Of a stretch of 64,000 nucleotides of DNA, positions 1 through 7,492 are shown one piece after another. A program made the position numbers and the translations under genes. This stretch comes from Arenibacterium halophilum (GTDB lineage Bacteria > Pseudomonadota > Alphaproteobacteria > Rhodobacterales > Rhodobacteraceae): assembly GCF_005938225.1 (NCBI RefSeq), contig NZ_VCPC01000003.1, positions 558,001 to 622,000 of the forward strand, written 5' to 3'. How positions within the stretch are numbered: position 1 is the first letter of the stretch; every line of letters begins with the position of its first letter. The notes beneath the pieces are model-generated. The model had not been told where the DNA came from. It was given only the letters and a program-made list of their open reading frames with translations, and ran no database searches.

Positions 1-560
1 GCAGCGTGGGCAAGATGTATACGGCGCTGGCGTTGGACACGGCGATGCGTGAGCGGGGCATGAAAAGCACTTTCCGCGCCACCGGACAGACGGGCATCCT
101 GATCACCGGCGAAGGCGTGCCCCTGGACGCGGTGATCGCCGATTTCATGGCCGGGTCGATCGAATATCTGACGCCGGACAACGATGCCGATCACTGGGAC
201 ATCATCGAGGGGCAGGGCAGCCTGTTCCATGTGTCCTATTCCGGTGTGACCATGGCGCTGATCCATGGTGGTCAGCCCGATGCGCTGATCCTGTGCCATG
301 AACCCACGCGCGAGCACATGCGCGGGTTGCCGGGCTATCGCCTGCCAAGCCTCGAGGCCGTGCGCGACATGGCGCTGGAACTGGCGAAGGTCGCGAACCC
401 CGGCTGCAAGGTGGTGGGCGTGTCGATCAATACCCAGCATCTGGGCGAGGAGGAGGCAGTGGCCTACATGGCCGAGGTCGAGGCGCGTCTGGGTCTGCCG
501 ACCGTCGATCCGTTCCGTCAGGGCGCCGCGCGTCTGGCCGACGCCCTGGCCGCGCTTTAG
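1..560 (+). CDS. dgcN: D-glutamate N-acetyltransferase DgcN-like (DUF1611), 5' end cut by window
   Basis: C-terminal part (about 185 residues) of a DUF1611 P-loop protein. The reading frame is open to the first base and begins inside a P-loop (S-V-G-K-M-Y-T), so the N-terminal half lies outside the window. The visible part has the family's nucleotide-binding end of the P-loop, a central region with CHEPTR, and a C-terminal GVSINTQHL strand. Members of this family paired with an enolase-superfamily epimerase have been described as DgcN, which acetylates D-glutamate before racemisation by DgcA. The dgcA gene follows directly, with one dispersed repeat between them. The family assignment is firm. 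The exact substrate is inferred from the neighbour. Confidence 0.8.
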   Translation, partial: SVGKMYTALALDTAMRERGMKSTFRATGQTGILITGEGVPLDAVIADFMAGSIEYLTPDNDADHWDIIEGQGSLFHVSYSGVTMALIHGGQPDALILCHEPTREHMRGLPGYRLPSLEAVRDMALELAKVANPGCKVVGVSINTQHLGEEEAVAYMAEVEARLGLPTVDPFRQGAARLADALAAL

Positions 561-579
561 CCGGCGGAACCGACTGCCG

Positions 580-622
580 GGGGCGGGGATGCCTCCGGCG
601 GGGATATTTGGAGCCCAAAGAA
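580..622 (-). repeat. Dispersed intergenic repeat (box half), reverse orientation
   Basis: Read on the minus strand this begins with CTTTGGGCTCCAAATAT followed by CCC. That is identical over 23 bases to the start of the element at 13197. It then continues GCCGGAGGCATCCCCGCC instead of the two-hairpin tail seen elsewhere. The plus-strand end of the repeat (AAAGAAG) runs into the AAGGAG ribosome-binding site of dgcA. Confidence 0.7.
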
Positions 623-634
623 GGAGCGGGGATC

Positions 635-1600
635 ATGAAGATCGAGGTGCGCCGCGATGTGTTCCGGCTGGCCGAGGTGTTCACCATCTCGCGCGGGTCG
701 CGGACCGAGGCACAGGTGCTGACGGTGCATCTGGACGATGGCACCCATCGCGGCTGGGGCGAATGCGTGCCCTATGCCCGCTACGGCGAAACGCTGGACA
801 ATGTGCAGGCGCAGATCGAGGGCCTGCCCTCGGGGATCACCCGGGCCGCTCTGGTCGATCACCTGCCGGCGGGGGCTGCGCGCAACGCGGTCGATTGCGC
901 GCTGTGGGATCTGGAGTGCAAGCGTGCCGGCAAACGCGCTTGGGACCTGGCCGGGCTGGCTGCGCCCGGACCCCGGATCACGGCTTATACGCTGTCGCTG
1001 GGCACGCCCGAGGCGATGATGGCGCAGGCCGCGCGCAACGCGATGCGGCCCTTGCTGAAGATCAAGCTGGGAACGCCCGACGACATGCCGCGCCTCGAGG
1101 CCGTTCGCGCCGGGGCGCCGACCGCGCGGATTATCGTGGACGCGAACGAGGGTTGGAGCGCCGAGGTTTACGCCGATCTGGCGCCGCATCTGACCCGGTT
1201 GGGCGTAGAACTGGTGGAGCAGCCCTTGCCCGCAGGAGAGGACGAGGCGCTGATCGGCATGGCGCGGCCGGTGCCCGTTTGTGCCGATGAAAGCTGCCAT
1301 GACCGCGAGAGCCTGCCCAAGCTGAAGGGCAAATATGACGTGGTGAACATCAAGCTCGACAAGACAGGTGGGTTGACCGAGGCGCTGGCGCTGCGGACCG
1401 AGGCTTTGGCCGCGGGCTATGACGTGATGGTCGGCTGCATGGTGGGGTCTTCTCTTGCCATGGCGCCTGCCGTGCTGGTGGCGCAGGAGGCGTCGGTTGT
1501 CGATCTGGACGGGCCGCTGCTGCTGGCCGAGGATCGGGCGCAGCCCCTGCGATTTGACGAGGCGGGGGTGCATCCGCCGGAACCGGGCCTTTGGGGGTAA
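635..1600 (+). CDS. dgcA: Enolase-superfamily dipeptide epimerase / N-acetyl-D-glutamate racemase DgcA-like
   Basis: A 321-residue muconate-lactonising-enzyme-type member of the enolase superfamily. Visible landmarks are the KxK base at K142-x-K144, metal ligands D169 (VDANEGW), E195 (VEQP) and D218 (CADES), and the opposite-face lysine K240 (NIKLDK). NCBI-style annotation would be dipeptide epimerase. Next to dgcN, the better guess is racemisation of N-acetyl-D-glutamate to the L form. The ATG at 635 is chosen because AAGGAG lies 8 bases upstream. An in-frame TTG at 608 lies inside the repeat and would add residues with no family match. A classical L-Ala-D/L-Glu epimerase in murein peptide recycling is the main alternative. 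Confidence 0.83.
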   Translation: MKIEVRRDVFRLAEVFTISRGSRTEAQVLTVHLDDGTHRGWGECVPYARYGETLDNVQAQIEGLPSGITRAALVDHLPAGAARNAVDCALWDLECKRAGKRAWDLAGLAAPGPRITAYTLSLGTPEAMMAQAARNAMRPLLKIKLGTPDDMPRLEAVRAGAPTARIIVDANEGWSAEVYADLAPHLTRLGVELVEQPLPAGEDEALIGMARPVPVCADESCHDRESLPKLKGKYDVVNIKLDKTGGLTEALALRTEALAAGYDVMVGCMVGSSLAMAPAVLVAQEASVVDLDGPLLLAEDRAQPLRFDEAGVHPPEPGLWG

Positions 1601-1706
1601 GCCCATATCGCGCGGGTGCTGGACACGGCAGCCCGCGCGCGTATACCGACACACATCCGGCCGTGCCCCGTGCCCGGCCCCGTACCAGCCCGCGAAGGAG
1701 CCCCGC

Positions 1707-2570
1707 ATGAGCCGTATCGTCTATGTCAACGGAGAGTATCTAGCCGAGGCCGAAGCCCGGATTTCGATCTTCGACCGTGGGTTCCTGATGGCGGACGGCG
1801 TCTACGAGGTGACCAGCGTGCTGGACGGCAAGCTGATCGACTTTGACGGACATGCCAAGCGGCTGCAGCGCAGCATGGACGAGCTGGACATGCGCGCGCC
1901 CGTCACGACCGAGGAACTGCTGGACATTCACCGCGAGCTGGTTCGGAAGAACGAGATCACAGAGGGGATGATTTACCTTCAGGTCACACGCGGGTCTGCC
2001 GGGGATCGCGACTTTGCCTTTCCCGATCCCGAAACCACCGAACCGACCATCGTGCTGTTCACCCAGGCCAAGCCGGGCCTGGCCGACAATCCGGCGGCGA
2101 AAAAGGGCATCCGCGTGATCGGGATCGAAGACATCCGCTGGGGCCGTCGCGACATCAAGACGGTGCAGCTGCTTTACCCCAGCATGGGCAAGATGATGGC
2201 GAAGAAGGCCGGGGCCGACGATGCCTGGATGATCGAAGACGGGTTCGTGACCGAAGGCACCTCGAACAACGCCTATATCGTCAAGGGCGACACGATCATC
2301 ACCCGCGCCCTGTCGAACGACATCCTGCACGGGATCACCCGCGCCGCCGTGCTGCGGTTCGCGCGTGAGGCTCAGATGAAGGTGGAAGAGCGCAGCTTTA
2401 CCATCGACGAGGCGAAGGAGGCCGACGAGGCCTTTGTGACCTCGGCCAGCACCTTCGTGATGCCGGTGGTAGAAATCGACGGGCAAACCATCGGGGAGGG
2501 TGTGCCCGGAAAGGTGGCACCGCGGCTGCGCGAGATCTATCTGGAAGAAAGTCGCAAGGCCGCAGTCTGA
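1707..2570 (+). CDS. dat: D-amino-acid transaminase (class IV PLP aminotransferase)
   Basis: A 287-residue fold-type IV PLP enzyme, the usual length for D-alanine aminotransferase. The PLP lysine is K151 in DIRWGRRDIKT, and the VTEGTSNNAYIV cofactor motif is at about 181-192. Both match Bacillus-type D-amino-acid transaminase more closely than branched-chain enzymes. It would move amino groups from D-alanine and related D-amino acids to 2-oxoglutarate, giving D-glutamate. It starts at an ATG preceded by GAAGGAG. It lies about 100 bases after dgcA on the same strand. D-glutamate made here could feed DgcN/DgcA, so the three genes read as one D-amino-acid catabolic route (inference). Confidence 0.85.
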   Translation: MSRIVYVNGEYLAEAEARISIFDRGFLMADGVYEVTSVLDGKLIDFDGHAKRLQRSMDELDMRAPVTTEELLDIHRELVRKNEITEGMIYLQVTRGSAGDRDFAFPDPETTEPTIVLFTQAKPGLADNPAAKKGIRVIGIEDIRWGRRDIKTVQLLYPSMGKMMAKKAGADDAWMIEDGFVTEGTSNNAYIVKGDTIITRALSNDILHGITRAAVLRFAREAQMKVEERSFTIDEAKEADEAFVTSASTFVMPVVEIDGQTIGEGVPGKVAPRLREIYLEESRKAAV

Positions 2571-2647
2571 TCGCTGCTTGCGCCCTGGCCCCCGCTGCGC
2601 TTTGATCGCGGGCGGGGGATAAGCCCCGGATAAACGGGGGCTGTGCC

Positions 2648-3598
2648 GTGCAGATTTTTTTCTGGATCATTGTGGTTCTGGCGCTGCTGGTACTTGGGTT
2701 GTACCTTTATTCCCGGTTTCTGGCGGCGCAGGCCGAACGCGAGGTGCCGCAGGCGGGCAAGCTGCATCCCGTTCCGGGCGGGGCGATCCACTATGTTGAA
2801 CACGGCAGGCCCGACGCGCCGGTCGTTGTACTGATTCACGGGATATCGGCGCAGTTGCAGCACTTCACCTATGGTGTCGCTGAGCTGCTGGCGCCGGATT
2901 TCCGTGTCATCACCATCGACCGCCCCGGCTGCGGCTACTCGGTCCGAGAACGCGATGATGATGCGGCGCTGGCGATGCAGGCGCGGATGATCGGAACGCT
3001 TCTGGATGATCTTGGGGTAAAAAGCCCGCTGATCGCCGGGCATTCGCTGGGCGGAGCCGTGGCTCTGGCGATGGCGCTGGACCGGCCCGAGAAAACGGGC
3101 GCGCTGGCGCTGATTGCGCCTTTGACGCACGTGCAAGACGAGGTTCCTGCGATTTTCAAGGGGCTCGAACTTCGTACCCCGTTCATGCGCCGCTTCGTCG
3201 GCAATACGATTGCAGGACCGGTGGGCAAGGCGACTGCCGACAAGGTGATCGATTTCGCCTTTGCCCCCGAAACGCCGGTGCCCGATTTCATGACCCGCGC
3301 GGCGGCCGTTCTTGGGCTGCGTCCCAAAGCCTTTATCACGGCATCCTGCGATCTGGTGATGCTGGAAACGGCGATGCCCGCGCAGCAGGCGCGCTATGGC
3401 GAGCTGTCGGTGCCGGCGGGTGTGCTCTATGGCGATGGCGACATCTTGCTGTCGCCCGAAGCGCAGGGACAATCGATGCAGGAATATGGTGTCAGCTATC
3501 GCGCGTTGCCGGGGCGGGGGCATATGCTGCCGATCACTGCCCCGGCGGAAACGGCGGGATTCATCCGCGAAATCGCCGCGCGGATGGAAGCAGCTTAG
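2648..3598 (+). CDS. Alpha/beta hydrolase with N-terminal membrane anchor
   Basis: A 316-residue alpha/beta hydrolase. Residues 4-23 form one hydrophobic helix, so the enzyme is probably anchored in the inner membrane. The oxyanion strand is VVLIHG (about 60-65), the nucleophile is S133 in GHSLGG, and the likely catalytic histidine is H292 in GRGHMLP. The substrate is unknown. GTG at 2648 is the only start that keeps the anchor. A hairpin at 2622-2642 ends 5 bases before it and contains the only purine-rich (GGGGG) ribosome-binding candidate. The gene converges on the DUF1244 gene and their stop codons overlap. Confidence 0.75.
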   Translation: MQIFFWIIVVLALLVLGLYLYSRFLAAQAEREVPQAGKLHPVPGGAIHYVEHGRPDAPVVVLIHGISAQLQHFTYGVAELLAPDFRVITIDRPGCGYSVRERDDDAALAMQARMIGTLLDDLGVKSPLIAGHSLGGAVALAMALDRPEKTGALALIAPLTHVQDEVPAIFKGLELRTPFMRRFVGNTIAGPVGKATADKVIDFAFAPETPVPDFMTRAAAVLGLRPKAFITASCDLVMLETAMPAQQARYGELSVPAGVLYGDGDILLSPEAQGQSMQEYGVSYRALPGRGHMLPITAPAETAGFIREIAARMEAA

Positions 3599-3906
3599 CC
3601 TTTCCCGACATTCTCGGCGAAGGCCGTCTTGAAATCGGCCTTCTGGGCGTCGCTCGCCTCGGTCTGGTGGTTGGCCTTCCACGCGTCCATCGTCATGCCA
3701 TAGAAAATCTCGCGGGCCTCGTCCTTGCCCATTTCGATGCCTTTGGAATTGGCGGCTTCCTGGTACCAGCGGCTCAGGCAGTTGCGGCAGAACCCGGCAA
3801 GGTTCATCAGGTCGATGTTCTGAACGTCGGTGCGATCCTGCATCAGATGCTGGCGCAAGCGGCGGAAGGCGGCGGCTTCAAGTTCGATTTCGGTCTGGCG
3901 GTCCAT
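3595..3906 (-). CDS. DUF1244 family protein
   Basis: A 103-residue small cytoplasmic protein of the DUF1244 family, conserved in alphaproteobacteria and of unknown function. The conserved middle (AGFCRNCLSRWYQEAA, with a C-x-x-C pair) and a MGKDEAREIFYGM segment are characteristic. The start is the ATG read from 3906; upstream extension in frame to about 4224 has no family match. It is divergent from pyk, with about 205 bases between the two starts, and its stop codon overlaps the converging hydrolase gene by four bases. Confidence 0.8.
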   Translation of the reverse strand: MDRQTEIELEAAAFRRLRQHLMQDRTDVQNIDLMNLAGFCRNCLSRWYQEAANSKGIEMGKDEAREIFYGMTMDAWKANHQTEASDAQKADFKTAFAENVGKG

Positions 3907-4111
3907 TGGGCACTCCTGTCTTTCCCGTAAATTAGGCATTGCGATGGGGAATGTCACCCAATGCCGGGTTCGCTGCCGCCGTTGGCTTGTTCGTCGGCGC
4001 GCCGCGTGGCACAGGAAAAAGGGCAAGTTGTCGCGCCGGGGGAATTCGTCCATAAACCGGTTACATGTGTTTGCGATAACAAATACGAGCAGAACGCGGG
4101 AAAGCAGGATC

Positions 4112-5557
4112 ATGAGACGCCAGAGAAACGTGAAAATCGTCGCCACCCTTGGCCCGGCATCCGACACGCATGACATGATCCGCGCCCTGCACGAGGCGGG
4201 GGCCGATGTGTTTCGCCTGAACATGAGTCACGGCACCCACGAAGAAATTCGCGCCAAGCACCAGATCATTCGCGAGATCGAGAAGGAACTGGACAGCCCC
4301 ATCGCAATTCTGGCCGACCTGCAAGGCCCCAAGCTGCGCGTCGGCGCCTTTGCCAATGGCGAGGAAACGCTGGAGGAAGGCGCCGCCTTCCGGCTTGATC
4401 TGGACGAAGCCGAAGGCGACAGCAGTCGCGTGAATCTGCCGCATCCCGAAATTTTTGCCGCACTGAAAACCGGCGCGCACCTGCTGGTCAACGATGGCAA
4501 GATCCGCCTGAAGGTGAATCGCTGCGATGCCGAGTCTGCCGATTGCACGGTGGTGACGGGCGGGGTGATTTCCAACCGCAAGGGCGTGAACGTGCCCGAC
4601 GTGGTGCTGCCTTTGGCGGCCCTGTCGGAAAAAGACCGCGACGATTTGGAATTCGCCTGCTCGCTGGGGGTGGACTGGCTGGCGCTGTCCTTCGTGCAGC
4701 GTCCCCGCGACGTGATCGAGGCGCGCGAGTTGGCCGCCGGGCGCGCGGCCATCATGTCCAAGATCGAAAAGCCCTCGGCGGTCGAGAATTTTGATGAAAT
4801 TCTCGACGTCTCCGACGGGATCATGGTGGCCCGCGGCGATCTGGGCGTGGAACTGCCGGTGCAGGCGGTGCCGCCGATCCAGAAGCGGCTGACGCGGAAA
4901 TGTCGCGCGGCGGCCAAGCCGGTGATCGTGGCGACCCAGATGCTGGAATCGATGATCGAAAGCCCGATGCCCACCCGAGCCGAAGTGTCGGACGTGGCAA
5001 CGGCGATCTATGAAGGCTCGGACGCGATCATGCTCTCGGCCGAATCCGCCGCGGGCAGCTACCCGATCGAGGCCGTACGCACGATGGATAAGGTCGCGAC
5101 CGAGGTCGAGGCCGACACCAACTATCACGGCATCATCGCCGCCTCGCGCGATGGGCGGCAATCGGGCGTGGCCGATGCAATTGTGGCGGCGGCGCGCGAA
5201 ATCGCGGAAACCACCGACATCAAGGCGATCTGCTGTTTCACCCAAAGCGGCACCACCGCGCTGCTGACCGCGCGCGAACGCCCCGGCGTGCCGATTGTCG
5301 CGTTGACGTCGCAGCGCGATACCGCGCGGCGTCTGGCGCTCAGCTGGGGCTGCACCTGTTTCATGGTTGGTGAACTCAGCCGCTTCAAGATGGCCGTGGT
5401 CAATGCCGCCCGGGTGGCGCGCGCGGCCGGGTTTGCCACGGACAAAGATCAGATCGTGGTGATGGCGGGCGTGCCGTTCAACGTGCCGGGCACCACCAAC
5501 ATCCTGCGCGTTGCGCCCTGTGACGAGCGTTTGATTTACAGCACCGATCCCGGATAA
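4112..5557 (+). CDS. pyk: Pyruvate kinase
   Basis: A 481-residue pyruvate kinase (phosphoenolpyruvate + ADP to pyruvate + ATP), full length for the family. The N-terminus RRQRNVKIVATLGPAS, the K-x-EKP substrate loop (MSKIEKPSAVENF), the metal-binding MVARGDLGVELP and the ATQMLESMI stretch are all present. The C-terminal alpha/beta domain carries FTQSGTTALLTA. The ATG at 4112 is chosen on conservation; the open frame upstream to 3830 is antisense to the DUF1244 gene. It is followed after 37 bases by a small membrane-protein gene and then rpmI-rplT. Confidence 0.95.
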   Translation: MRRQRNVKIVATLGPASDTHDMIRALHEAGADVFRLNMSHGTHEEIRAKHQIIREIEKELDSPIAILADLQGPKLRVGAFANGEETLEEGAAFRLDLDEAEGDSSRVNLPHPEIFAALKTGAHLLVNDGKIRLKVNRCDAESADCTVVTGGVISNRKGVNVPDVVLPLAALSEKDRDDLEFACSLGVDWLALSFVQRPRDVIEARELAAGRAAIMSKIEKPSAVENFDEILDVSDGIMVARGDLGVELPVQAVPPIQKRLTRKCRAAAKPVIVATQMLESMIESPMPTRAEVSDVATAIYEGSDAIMLSAESAAGSYPIEAVRTMDKVATEVEADTNYHGIIAASRDGRQSGVADAIVAAAREIAETTDIKAICCFTQSGTTALLTARERPGVPIVALTSQRDTARRLALSWGCTCFMVGELSRFKMAVVNAARVARAAGFATDKDQIVVMAGVPFNVPGTTNILRVAPCDERLIYSTDPG

Positions 5558-5594
5558 GCTGCGGCCCAGTATCGCATATCTGAAACCGGACCCG

Positions 5595-5825
5595 ATGACG
5601 CCCCACACCGACCTATGTCTTGTCCTCGGGCTGGTGCTGGCCGCCCTGTCGGTGCCTGCGTTCGTCGCGGCCTATAGCGACGGGCGTCGCCCGATTGCGC
5701 CGGTCGCTTCGGGGATGATCGCCGTCGGTCTGGTGGCCTATGCGCTGGGCACGGCGCAGGGGGCCTATGCCCCGGCCGACGTGCCAGAGGCGTTCTTTCG
5801 CGTGGTGGCCCGGTTCCTGCCCTGA
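5595..5825 (+). CDS. Small two-helix membrane protein, function unknown
   Basis: A 76-residue protein with two predicted membrane helices (about 8-27 and 36-54) separated by a short polar loop (YSDGRRP). It starts at an ATG 37 bases after the pyk stop on the same strand and probably shares its transcript. I do not recognise a named domain. Small proteins of this kind after pyk are common in this bacterial group as far as I recall, which supports it being real. Confidence 0.6.
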   Translation: MTPHTDLCLVLGLVLAALSVPAFVAAYSDGRRPIAPVASGMIAVGLVAYALGTAQGAYAPADVPEAFFRVVARFLP

Positions 5826-5843
5826 ACACCGGGATATTCCCGC

Positions 5844-5872
5844 TTGCAATACGTCCGAATCCCTCTTACACG
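5844..5872 (+). promoter_or_regulatory. Possible sigma-70-type promoter for rpmI-rplT
   Basis: TTGCAA at 5844-5849, a 17-base spacer, then TACACG at 5867-5872, about 78 bases before the rpmI start. The -10 match is weak; the spacing is ideal. A small palindrome (CGGGATATTCCCG) lies just upstream at 5829-5841. Confidence 0.3.
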
Positions 5873-5949
5873 GCCCCTCTGACCGCGCGACCGGCCGATG
5901 TGGCATGCCGAGTCGCGTTTCGTACCGATCTGAAGAACAGGAGACGGAA

Positions 5950-6150
5950 ATGCCCAAGATGAAGACGAAATCAAGCGCCAAGAAGCGCTTCAAGGTGACC
6001 GCCACCGGAAAGGTGCTCACCGCGCAGGCCGGCAAACGCCACGGCATGATCAAGCGCACCAAGAAATTCATCCGCGACGCCCGCGGCACCACCACGCTGT
6101 CCGCCCCTGACGCCAAGATCGTCAAGGGCTACATGCCCTACGACCGCTGA
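5950..6150 (+). CDS. rpmI: 50S ribosomal protein L35
   Basis: A 66-residue, very basic protein with the L35 pattern: [15 protein letters not shown] at the start, a central [12 protein letters not shown] and an R-G-T-T segment. An AGGAG lies 5 bases before the ATG. The rplT gene starts 15 bases after its stop, so they form the usual L35-L20 pair. infC is not beside them here. Confidence 0.97.
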   Translation: MPKMKTKSSAKKRFKVTATGKVLTAQAGKRHGMIKRTKKFIRDARGTTTLSAPDAKIVKGYMPYDR

Positions 6151-6165
6151 TAGGAGGCCCCGGAT

Positions 6166-6531
6166 ATGTCCCGAGTCAAAGGTGGAACCGTCACCCACGC
6201 CCGTCACAAGAAGGTCATCAAGGCCGCCAAAGGTTACTATGGCCGCCGCAAGAACACCTTCAAGGTCGCCGCGCAGGCCGTCGACAAGGCGAACCAGTAC
6301 GCAACCCGTGACCGCAAGAACCGCAAGCGCAACTTCCGCGCCCTGTGGATCCAGCGGATCAACGCGGCTGTGCGGTCGCACGACGAGGCGCTGACCTATT
6401 CGCGCTTCATCAACGGCCTGTCGCTGGCCGGGATCGAGGTGGACCGCAAGGTTCTGGCCGATCTGGCCGTACACGAGCCCGAAGCCTTCGGCGCAATCGT
6501 CGAGCAGGCCAAAGGCGCGCTGGCCGCCTGA
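6166..6531 (+). CDS. rplT: 50S ribosomal protein L20
   Basis: A 121-residue L20 that binds 23S rRNA early in large-subunit assembly. Diagnostic parts are the N-terminal SRVKGG, the [11 protein letters not shown] block, [11 protein letters not shown] and the C-terminal [20 protein letters not shown]. It is preceded by TAGGAGG and followed within 25 bases by a strong intrinsic terminator, which closes the rpmI-rplT unit. Confidence 0.97.
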   Translation: MSRVKGGTVTHARHKKVIKAAKGYYGRRKNTFKVAAQAVDKANQYATRDRKNRKRNFRALWIQRINAAVRSHDEALTYSRFINGLSLAGIEVDRKVLADLAVHEPEAFGAIVEQAKGALAA

Positions 6532-6555
6532 TCGCCGCACCATCGAAATTAAAAG

Positions 6556-6584
6556 GCCGTCCCGGGAAACCGGGGCGGCTTTTT
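6556..6584 (+). terminator. Rho-independent terminator after rplT
   Basis: A ten-pair stem, GCCGTCCCGG / CCGGGGCGGC, closed by a GAAA tetraloop and followed by TTTTT. Confidence 0.85.
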
Positions 6585-6691
6585 CCGTTGGTCTCGGCGC
6601 AATTCGGGAACCGAAGGGCAGGGGTGGGCCGTTGGGTAAGCAAAGGGCGCCCGCCCGTGGCGCCCGTTCGTCCGACGATGCGAGGCCCGAA

Positions 6692-7492
6692 ATGACCGAT
6701 ACACTGACCCATTCCGGCAGATTGCCCACCAACCCCGCCCGCGACAGCACCGGGCAAACGGCGGTTCTGTACCGCATGGTGATGCCCGATCACCTGTGTC
6801 CCTATGGGCTGAAAAGCAAATGGCTGCTGGAACGCGAAGGCTACGAGGTGATCGACCACTGGCTGACCACGCGCGAGGAAACCGACGCCTTCAAGGACCG
6901 CCACGGCGTCAAGACCACGCCGCAGACCTGGATCGGGGGCGAGCGCATCGGCGGCTATGACGCCCTGCGCGATCATTTCGACACCTCCGAGAGTGACGGC
7001 AAGAATTACGCCCCGGTGCTGCGCCTGTTTGCGGTTGGCGCGCTTATGGCGCTGGCGATCAGCCTTGCGACCGGCATGGGCATCGGGCTGCGCACGTTCG
7101 AATGGTTCATTTCCGTTTCGATGGTGTTGCTGGCGATGCAGAAGCTTAGCGATGTCGAGAGCTTTTCGACCATGTTCCTGAACTACGACCTGCTGGCGCG
7201 GCGGTGGGTGCCCTATGGCTATATCTACCCCTATGCCGAGGCGGCAGCAGGCATCCTGATGACGGCGGGCGCGCTGGTCTGGCTGTCGGCACCCATTGCG
7301 ATGATTATCGGCGGTATCGGCGCGGTGTCGGTATTCAAGGCGGTCTACATCGACAAGCGAGAGCTGAAATGCGCCTGCATGGGCGGTGACAGCAATGTGC
7401 CGCTGGGCGCGATTTCCCTGACCGAAAACGTGATGATGTTCGGCATGGGCCTGTGGATGGCGATCAAGGCGCTGATCCCGCTGGCCGGATAG
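6692..7492 (+). CDS. Glutaredoxin-MauE/DoxX-like membrane fusion protein
   Basis: A 266-residue two-part protein. Residues 23-95 are a glutaredoxin fold (VLYRMVMPDHLCPYG, then a TTPQTWIGG cis-proline motif). Residues about 107-260 form four membrane helices of the MauE/DoxX-like redox family, ending in a C227-A-C229 pair near DSNVPLG. The glutaredoxin active site is C36-P-Y-G39, so the second cysteine of the dithiol motif is absent. A role in membrane-linked thiol exchange is plausible but the partner is unknown. The ATG at 6692 is preferred to upstream non-ATG starts. The 3' end overlaps the convergent MFS gene by 29 bases. Confidence 0.78.
   Translation: MTDTLTHSGRLPTNPARDSTGQTAVLYRMVMPDHLCPYGLKSKWLLEREGYEVIDHWLTTREETDAFKDRHGVKTTPQTWIGGERIGGYDALRDHFDTSESDGKNYAPVLRLFAVGALMALAISLATGMGIGLRTFEWFISVSMVLLAMQKLSDVESFSTMFLNYDLLARRWVPYGYIYPYAEAAAGILMTAGALVWLSAPIAMIIGGIGAVSVFKAVYIDKRELKCACMGGDSNVPLGAISLTENVMMFGMGLWMAIKALIPLAG

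Noticed and set aside
4061-5608. 515-codon minus-strand frame opposite pyk
   Set aside because: Shadow of pyruvate kinase; His/Arg-rich translation without recognisable motifs.
5826-5949. L20-type autoregulatory leader before rpmI
   Set aside because: Only a short palindrome is present; no structure resembling the known L20 leader could be built by eye.
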